From: Amaurobius ferox
Taxonomy: Eukaryota > Arthropoda > Arachnida > Araneae > Amaurobiidae
Direction of reading: 5' to 3'
Assembly (NCBI GenBank): GCA_951213105.1
Contig: OX578138.1
Span: 93,070,914 to 93,134,913 of the forward strand
Length of the DNA stretch: 64,000 nucleotides
Shown: piece by piece, positions 57,422 to 64,000 of the stretch
Numbering within the stretch: position 1 is the stretch's first letter
How the letters are laid out: each line of letters opens with the position of its first letter
Position numbers and translations under genes: made by a program
Notes under the pieces: generated by a model
Databases searched by the model: none
What the model was told of the DNA's origin: nothing
The model's input: the letters and a program-made list of their open reading frames with translations, nothing else

Positions 57422-58158
57422 CTGGTTATTTGCATGTGCACACGCAATGTACGGAGTATAGAAAAACCGGGGACTACCATTTATAGGCTACTTTTATTCG
57501 GTCAGATTTCTCCATCCTCATTGCTAGCTTGATTTGGCTGTATATTATACGATGAACTACTAATATACATTTGCATTATTTCTGTTGTATATTTTAAGTT
57601 TTTTTTTAAAGAAAGTGTTATTTCAAGTTGATTTTTATTCAAGTTTTAATCTTTCACTTTATACTGGAGCTCTACATTGTCCATTCCAATACTCTAGCGT
57701 CCGGTTCGGCGACGCTAACATTTCAGAACTACCATCAACTTCTATAGCTGGTTACCCCATAAAACTAAAATAGATACTGTAGAATTATGTTTGTTTGTAA
57801 CAAACATGACCAGGTGTGACTTGAATAAACAAAATTTCAAATAATCCATAACTGCAATATTTTATACATTGCATAATTAATACAAATTCTTAACTATTGT
57901 TTAAACTATTGTAGCTATGGTAACAATTGTATTCTTAACTATTGTAACAAATTCTTAACTATTGTGAAATATCGATATATGTGAGACCAGATTTTGAATA
58001 AGATTTAGCGGAGACAGTTTTATGTTCAATATTTACGATGTCTGTGATGTTTAACAAAAGCAACAGATGTAACGACGCCAGTTTTTACAACACTTTGACC
58101 CGAGACGTCAATTAGGTCATAAACCTAAGAGGCCACGAGAAGGGTTATAGCCACGAGA
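57422..58158. other. Anonymous AT-rich DNA
   Basis: No gene was recognised. ATTCTTAACTATTGT is repeated three times at about 57895-57965. Confidence 0.45.
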
Positions 58159-58745
58159 ATGGTTAAAAAAATTGACCAATTATTGCAATATAATCAGACA
58201 TTATGGAAGATGTCTGATCGCATTGCCCTACGTTCGGCCAATCAGAGCGACAAGGGGCGTTACAGACCGCTGGCAAAATGGGCGGCAACAAAAACTACTA
58301 GAAAGCTATTCAGAAATACTACGGCACATTTCACGATGACTTCGACTGCGATTTTTCATAGAGAGATGTAGTAAAGAAATATTTAGCAAGTTTTGCAAAC
58401 ACGGTGTTCCGTAGAGATTTCACAGAAATGTGCTGCGCGTTTAGAAGAAACTCTGGCAAATGGCTGACAGAGGATGGGCAGCCATTCCTCAGGATGCCAT
58501 CCGCAGGCTACTTGACTCTGTACCTAGACGTGTTGCTCCCTGTATCGCTGCCCGCGGTGGTCTTACAACTTACTGATACAGCGGTGTTATCGCTCAGTGC
58601 ATATGTGTATCTATCATGTTGCAATAAACACCACTTATTGTTTGTTGCTTTCTCTCTTTGTTTGCCAATTTTCATCACTTTCTGCCCACTCCTTCTTGGT
58701 GTCTCATTTTCAATGTCACGTAGTGTATTTCTTTAACAAAATAAT
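58159..58745 (+). pseudogene. Tc1-like transposase remnant
   Basis: At about 58448-58597 the + strand reads LWQMADRGWAAIPQDAIRRL, then LDSVPRRVAPCIAARGG, then TTY and a stop. This is the C-terminus of Tc1-type transposases (the CIAARGG.T.Y ending). The frame called at 58404-58736 is a shadow in another frame. Upstream, 58159-58371 reads as an unrecognised 70-codon frame. The catalytic region is missing, so this is a heavily deleted copy. Its right end probably lies near CACGTAGTGTA at 58720; the left end was not found. Confidence 0.65.
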
Positions 58746-60673
58746 CATATTGCAGATTCACGACACAACACCTTTGGTGTTGAGTCGTAAATTAAATAGA
58801 AGCCTGTTTAAGCAATATCCTGCAAAATATTTTTGAAGCATTTAGTTAATTTCACTGAAATGAGAATGTAGTTGTATAGCATTATTTGCGATCTTTGGCG
58901 GAGTATAATATACTATATTGATAAGAAAGATAATACACTTCTAACAGATACATTTGGTGATAAACTAGACATATTTCAATACCTTGGTGAATAAAATAAA
59001 TAAAATAGGAAGATTAAACAATTTTGAATAACGAAATTCACAAAAATAAAGAAATATATAAATTGCTATATATTTTTGCTTGGAAGATGAGCTATGACGG
59101 TTTCCATATAGCGAAACAAACTTTGCCCGTGAAGTCGTCTTTCAAAAAATGATAGTAATTTTTAAGACTGATGAATTATCTAAAAATTATAATAAATTAT
59201 GAAAATAGAGTTATTTGCTCATCAGGCTGTGATATATTTACTTATTTTTTATGCTCAAAGCCACGTTCTGTATTTACATTAAATAACCTTTCCTCTGTGA
59301 TCTTCATTCATTTAATTTAATATACTTGGTGATAATTAAGGCGCATTTCAATATTTTTATCATTGAAAATTAGGTGAATATGCACATAATTCATTAAGGT
59401 TATAATTGTTAAGAGAAGGAAAGTTGACGTGCATATCTCTCGGAAAAATCACGTCTGTTCTCGCATTTCTGAACGAGCCTTGAAGTTATCCTATACAAAT
59501 GAAATTTAATTTATTTACAATACAACGAAATGTGAGACAAGAAATTGTTCTCACGTGAGAAACTTTTATTTGAGTATTTATGGTGGCCAGAACGGCAAAG
59601 AAAGCGGTAGTCTGGCTGGCACCGGGATTTATGACAACGTGAACTTTAAGGTCATAATACTATAAATTTAGGGGTGCCAGACCAGAGGGGGCTGAGAGGG
59701 GCCTTGCTTAATGTGAAATGATGCCATTGGGTTGAGAAGAACCAATGAGCGCCAAGGGGAAGAAGGGTGGAGCTACCCACCACCACCACCACCACCGAAG
59801 GAACCACAGCCTAAGAGAGAACGAGATCAGTGGTAGACAAAATCAGATGCAGGCAACGAGAAGCAGAGATGGAGATCAGTCCTGAAAAGAGAAACGATCA
59901 CGATTTTTTACTGAAGAGCACGGGTAGAGAAGCATAAAAAAACCAACATATTTGTAGACTTTCCCGTAGAGGTTCCAAATTAATGGAGGTAGATCAAATT
60001 GCGAATGCATTAAGAGTACAAGGAGGAACCACACACCACATAGTTATGGCCAGTATAAGACTGATGCAAGCCTTTGAGAGATGATAAGCCCAAGACTGAA
60101 CTGGAAGGAATGTGCTCAGATTATCACAGGTCCTAGACACTATCGTAAATCTAATAATTCTGGTCGCATATGTCCCCTCGCTAAAATAATTAATGAAAAT
60201 TGATGTTATTGATAAATTGATGTTGTTAATAAATGATATTGTTTAAGTTTAAATAGACTAATCTTTTTATATTAATTAATAATTCTTTTCAGGACTTACA
60301 CAAAAGGTAAAAATAATTGGAGGGTTTATTACGGCGCAACAAGCAATGTACGTTTAATGTTAATTCCACTATATATGAATTTACGGCAATGTTAATGTGA
60401 TTAAAAATAATGAATTTAATAATTAAAAGTGTAACTTATAGATCCTATATCGCCACATTTAAAAGTGCTTCTTCTATTTTATTTCGGTTGCCACACGAAA
60501 CATATCAGAAAAATAAAAAAATAATCGTTGAATCACAAACCACAATTAAATATATGCTTCATTTACATCCAAATTTACGCATTCCTGCAATAGCTTATTT
60601 TTCAAGGGATTCCCTACTTTAGAACCATTGTTCCCCCTTGTCATAATTTTGAAAACAATATTTTTGTAAATGC
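58746..60673. other. Anonymous DNA, GC-richer between 59580 and 60130
   Basis: No gene can be supported. The 59580-60130 stretch (GTGGCCAGAACGGCAAAGAA, a (CCA)n run at about 59779-59795, many purine-rich words) has a different composition from its neighbours but no long frame. It may be an old LTR or another repeat. The rest is AT-rich. Confidence 0.4.
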
Positions 60674-60687
60674 ATATCTGTAGGAAT
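60674..60687. repeat. SINE target site duplication, left copy
   Basis: ATATCTGTAGGAAT is identical to 62810-62823, on the far side of the SINE. The first bases overlap the TA-rich tail on the right side, so the firm part is TCTGTAGGAAT. Confidence 0.75.
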
Positions 60688-60689
60688 GA

Positions 60690-60808
60690 GCCAACGGATC
60701 TACCGTGCTGTAAACACCGGTTCCCGTTAGGTCACCGAAGTTAAGCAGCATCGAGCGCGGATAGTACATAGGTGGGTGACGACCTGGGAACACCGTGTGC
60801 TGTTGGCT
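60690..60808 (+). rRNA. 5S rRNA-like sequence (head of SINE, probably a pseudogene)
   Basis: It spans 119 bases from GCCAACGG to TGTTGGCT. The ends pair as in helix I, and GTCACCGAAGTTAAGCAGCA and GGTGGGTGACGACCTGGGAA give the internal control region of a polymerase III 5S gene. It differs from usual animal 5S at several places, for instance GGGTGACGACC instead of GGGTGACCGCC. No T-run terminator follows; AATTTA and a transposon do. The flanking duplication and the downstream tRNA-like part favour a SINE head over a working 5S gene. Confidence 0.75.
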
Positions 60809-60814
60809 AATTTA

Positions 60815-62547
60815 CCGGGTGGTCAGAATTAAAACACCCCTACTCTGAGCTCTCTATACATCGAACTACTTAGTGTAAAGACTCCAAAATTGTTGATCCT
60901 ACTATTCAAGACATGGGGAAAGGGATTACGCAAAAAAAAAATTAGTTCCAGAAACACTGATAGGTGGCGTTGCATAACAGAAAATATGCTGAAAAGACAC
61001 AAAATAATCACAAAAAAACAAACACATGCATTATGGAATTTTTCCTTTTTAATTTCTTTTGCTGATATGAAAAAAAAAGAAGATAAAAAGTGAAGAAACT
61101 TAAACTGTCATTGTAACTGCAATTTCGCACTGTAAGCACAAGAATTTACATAAACCCTTTGTTTGCAGCTACTATGTTCTGGGCATAAAAGGGGATTAAA
61201 CTGTGAAATTTTCATTCTTATCAGCGATGGCTGTCACACTGCCAGAACGCGCTTTGCTTGTGAAGCTGTTTTATGAAAACAAAGGACATGCTGCAGCTGC
61301 ACTTCGAGAGTTTCGTCGACTTAAGAGTTTGTGCAAAGGACCATCACTTCCACAAGTTCTCAGGAGAATGACCGCTCGATTCGAGAAAACTGTACATCTT
61401 GGAGTTCAGCCGGGTCGAAGACGCAAATCGACTCGTTCAGATGTCGTTGACGATGTTGCCACCGCTATTGTTGAACAATCAATGGTTAACATTATAGGCT
61501 GTAGTAGTGCACGTGGAGTGTCACGACACTTGGGTGTTCACTACAGCGCAGTGCGGAACGTTCTGAGAAACATAGTGCATTTTTGCACAGACAAAATTAG
61601 TCACAATCGCCACTTAATGACCATCGACAGGGAGAAGCGACTGACCTTTGCATTGACATTTCTGGTTAGAGTTGAAGTGGATGCATCGTGGCCATGGCAG
61701 ATTCTATGGAGCGATGAAGCGCATTTCCATCTAAGTGCAACAGTCAACACCCATAACTGTCGCATTTGGGACACGGAAAATCCTCGTACCTTCCAAGAGA
61801 TTCCACTTCACTCACCGAAAGTTACAGTCTAGTGTGGACTTACAGCCACATTCATTCTTGGACCTTTCTTTTTCGATGAGGCTACTCCCAATGGCCCTGT
61901 GACATGCACCGTGACGTCCAGGAGGTACAAAAACATGCTCGAAAATTTTGTTGTACTCCAACTGCAACAGCACCAATGTCTTGATTCAATTACCTTTATG
62001 CAAGATGGAGCGCCTCCACGCATTGGACTCTGTGTACAGCAGTTTCTTCGGCAACATTTTACTAATGGTAGAGTAATTAGTCGTGATTTCCGACAACCTG
62101 GACATATCGTTCTCCAGATCTTAATCCCTGTGATTTTTGGCTGTGGGGATACTTAAAAAGTCTTGTTTATCAAGGACGTCTGGTAACCTTGGCAGATTTG
62201 AAAGACAGATTACGATCCGCAGTTGAACAAGCTGTCCACAGACTGAAGATTTTACATCTTGAAGAAGGGAACCATATTGAGCAGCATTCCCTGCATCGAT
62301 AAGGTCCTTGTGATATGGATGTTTGGTACGTTCGAATAAAATGTGTTACAAATGTGTATTTTGTATCTTTTCAGCATATTTTCTGTTGTACAGCGCCACC
62401 TATCGGTGTTTCTAGAACTAATTTTTTTTCACGTAATCCCTTTCATCATGTCTTGAATAGTAGGTTCAACAATTTTGGAGCCTTTACACTGAGTAGTTCG
62501 ATGTATAGAGAGCTCAGAGTAGGGGTGTTTTAATTCTGACCACCCGG
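60815..62547 (+). mobile_element. Tc/mariner-type element with DUF4817-type transposase
   Basis: The ends are CCGGGTGGTCAGAATTAAAA and its exact complement, with TA on both sides (60813-60814, 62548-62549). The inverted repeats continue for about 150 bp, including GAGCTCTCTATACATCGAAC and ATAGGTGGCG with their complements at the right. Length is 1733 bp. It holds one transposase pseudogene. It sits inside the 5S/tRNA SINE and is therefore younger than it. Confidence 0.9.
61227..62302 (+). pseudogene. DUF4817-type Tc/mariner transposase, broken
   Basis: The chosen start is ATG at 61227; an upstream GTG at 61203 is not a likely eukaryotic start. Residues 1-45 (TLPERALLVKLFYENKGHAA and following) match the DUF4817 helix-turn-helix found at the start of many arthropod transposases. 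A second DNA-binding part includes GVSRHLGVHYSAVRNVLRNI. Catalytic residues: QILWSDEAHFHL (first Asp), TFMQDGAPPR (second Asp), SPDLNPCDFWLWGYLKS (third Asp). A TAG at 61830 replaces the usual Trp codon, and one base is lost between about 62095 and 62115. Restoring one base gives 37 residues between the second and third Asp. Natural end TAA at 62300-62302, about 358 codons. Confidence 0.9.
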
Positions 62548-62550
62548 TAA

Positions 62551-62636
62551 GTCGACGTGGTACCCGAACGGTCAAGGCTAACGTTTCCAGCGATCGATCG
62601 GCTGCCACGTTGTCGGTTAGAGTCCCACATAAGACA
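62551..62636 (+). repeat. tRNA-like (class II, Ser/Leu-like) module of the SINE
   Basis: GTGGTACCCGAACGGTCAAG, then GCTAACG resembles the A-box region of a Ser/Leu-type tRNA (GTGGCCGAGYGGTTAAGGC). About 45 bases later GTCGGTTAGAGTCCCAC resembles the T arm and B box (GGTTCGANTCC). TGTCG and CCACA can pair in four of five positions. The 86-base length fits a tRNA with a long variable arm. The acceptor stem pairs poorly, so it is not a working tRNA. Confidence 0.55.
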
Positions 62637-62809
62637 TGTGTGTTGTGGGCGCAGTGTGTTCCGCCCCTCTCTGGTGCGCCTGGGGCAACGTCCTAGGACG
62701 GCAAAATGGTCCATGGTTTCGGGTGTACATAGGGCAAACGACGGAAATCGACGTAGAGTCTAGTGCTAAAGTCTAGTGCCCGATAATTGGAATATGTATA
62801 TATATATAT

Positions 62810-62823
62810 ATATCTGTAGGAAT
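62810..62823. repeat. SINE target site duplication, right copy
   Basis: ATATCTGTAGGAAT pairs with 60674-60687. Confidence 0.75.
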
Positions 62824-63555
62824 TGAAGGCTACTATTACAAACTTTAGTTTTATTTGAATAACTACAAATTTCAGCGTAAAATCTTTGAATGCATAACAA
62901 TATAGTCTTGATTATTCAAGCTAATGTGGCCATATAGTATCTCTAATACGGTTAAACTCGGCACGAAACCAGCTTATCACACTGTACAATTAGCTGCACA
63001 GATCACTATACAAAAGCATATATTGCATTGTAAAATTTAGCTCTGATTTTGGAACAATGTTCCATCCCCTGTAAGATATCCCTCAGGATTACCATTACAG
63101 AAAGATGTACTATCAGCTGAAGAATATGTACAATAAATGCACATGTACGAGTAAGTTCTGTGTATATTTACTTAGTACACACTCATGACTCTATATACTT
63201 GGAAAATTCATATCATCCTGCCGTTCTATAAATATTACAGTGCGGCCTCAAGAGTACTTCTATAAGCAAAATTGAGCCTTTACCTGAACACACGCCATCG
63301 TCATCTTCAATTTATTGTTTTAAACCACTCAGTAAATTTATAATCATGTCATCAGCCATATCAGGTTGCCCATCAGATCCATTCTGTCAATAGAGAATTA
63401 TTTATGCAATGATACATTCTGAACTTCAAATATTGGTGAGTCATCAAAATGAGAGCTACATAGGATAGTACGAGAACTCGAACAATCTGGACTCTTGACT
63501 TTAATAATAATATATCTACATCAAGCTCGTTTACGAGCCAATTGCTGCCAATATA
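62824..63555. other. Anonymous AT-rich DNA
   Basis: No gene, RNA or recognisable repeat was seen. Confidence 0.5.
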
Positions 63556-64000
63556 CAGGGTGTCCAGTGCTATCGGTGCCCAATGGCTATTTCCTCAACC
63601 GTTAGTCACAGAGATACACTTCCCATTGCAAAAATGTTTTAAATTTTAAAATCTATTATCTTAGAAACAGTTTAAGACAATAAATGCATTTCTGAAAGAA
63701 ATACGAAATATAAATTTTTATACAGTCCCCCGGTACTACCAATTATATTTAGGAAAATCATCCTCATACAATTTTATGCAAAACAGAAAAAAAACATCCT
63801 TTTACGACCAAAATTCACCGAGTTATAGCTGTTTAGATTTGGAGCACTTTTTGTGCTGAGAAATGGTCAATACAGTCCCTGATTGGTTGGTTGCTTGGAG
63901 ACATGATCAATACGGTCCCTGATTGGTTGGTTGTCTGAAACGGGACATTTTTATGCGTGAGAAAACGACTTAAGTAATAAAGTTTAATGCTTCATAACTC
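63556..64000 (+). mobile_element. Tc/mariner-type fold-back element, left part (cut by window edge)
   Basis: TA-CAGGGTGTCCAGTGCT opens the element; the first ten bases equal those of the MITE at 38271. AAATATAAATTTTTATACAG at 63706-63725 also resembles the arm of that MITE. A tandem doubling of CAATAC.GTCCCTGATTGGTT is present at 63869-63931. The second end lies beyond the window. Confidence 0.6.

Larger units (their letters stand above)
60688..62809 (+). mobile_element. Composite 5S rRNA/tRNA SINE, split by a DNA transposon
   Basis: The order is a 5S rRNA-like head (60690-60808), then after the inserted transposon a tRNA-like module (62551-62636), a unique body of about 155 bp, and a (TA)n tail ending at 62809. 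The whole is bordered by a 14-bp direct repeat. Without the insert and one TA, the SINE is about 388 bp. This order (5S head followed by a tRNA-like part) is known from the SINE3 class, first described in zebrafish. The partner LINE would be recognised from the tail, and I cannot name it. Confidence 0.7.

Noticed and set aside
58404..58736. 110-codon frame that looks membrane-like
   Set aside because: The neighbouring frame encodes the C-terminus of a Tc1 transposase, so this frame is a shadow.
60690..60808. Functional 5S rRNA gene
   Set aside because: No terminator T-run, several changes from usual animal 5S, matching flanking duplications and a tRNA-like module downstream all favour a SINE head.

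Overview
This is an AT-rich window of animal nuclear DNA with no intact protein-coding gene that I can support. It carries eukaryotic transposon families: Penelope-like, RNase H-bearing non-LTR, Tc1/mariner-type, and a SINE built from 5S rRNA and tRNA-like modules. It also holds (CA)n, (TA)n and (GACA)n microsatellites. All of this points to an arthropod. The particular dispersed repeats look to me like those of a spider or other arachnid, but that is from memory and not tested. I see no CRISPR array, operon or bacterial signal.

Layout. 1-5.7 kb: dispersed family A elements, the 3' end of a Penelope-like element with a hammerhead-ribozyme-like motif, a GC-rich tandem duplication, a long (TA)n tract and a GGC-rich minisatellite. 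5.7-12 kb: anonymous AT-rich DNA, including about 1.5 kb where the + strand is almost free of G. 12-17.7 kb: family F repeats (one recently tandem-duplicated), two family A copies and two family B remnants. 17.7-25.8 kb: mostly anonymous, with a deleted mariner-type element and a tRNA-derived SINE. 26.4-27.4 kb: a 239-bp satellite with four units. 27.8-29.1 kb: a family C element. 33.4-37.1 kb: a minus-strand Penelope-like element interrupted by a non-LTR retrotransposon with a clean 13-bp target duplication. 38.3-39.2 kb: a fold-back element. 43.6-50.1 kb: a family C cluster including three elements nested inside one another. 51.4-58.6 kb: a family A copy, a broken Tc1 element, a reversed family C copy, a family B copy and a Tc1 remnant. 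60.7-62.8 kb: a 5S/tRNA composite SINE split by a DUF4817-type Tc/mariner element. The window ends inside another element with the terminus CAGGGTGTCC.

The most interesting signal is structural. Families A, B and C are non-autonomous repeats of about 0.75-1.3 kb with no protein. They share one plan: a small hairpin at one end, then one arm of the opposite end's terminal palindrome repeated 20-40 bases inside, then a microsatellite near the palindromic end followed by a similar GATAACT...GAAATTT core. This resembles Helentron-associated elements (HINE/DINE-1 type), but the assignment is inference. The second most interesting is the composite 5S-tRNA SINE with matching 14-bp flanks.
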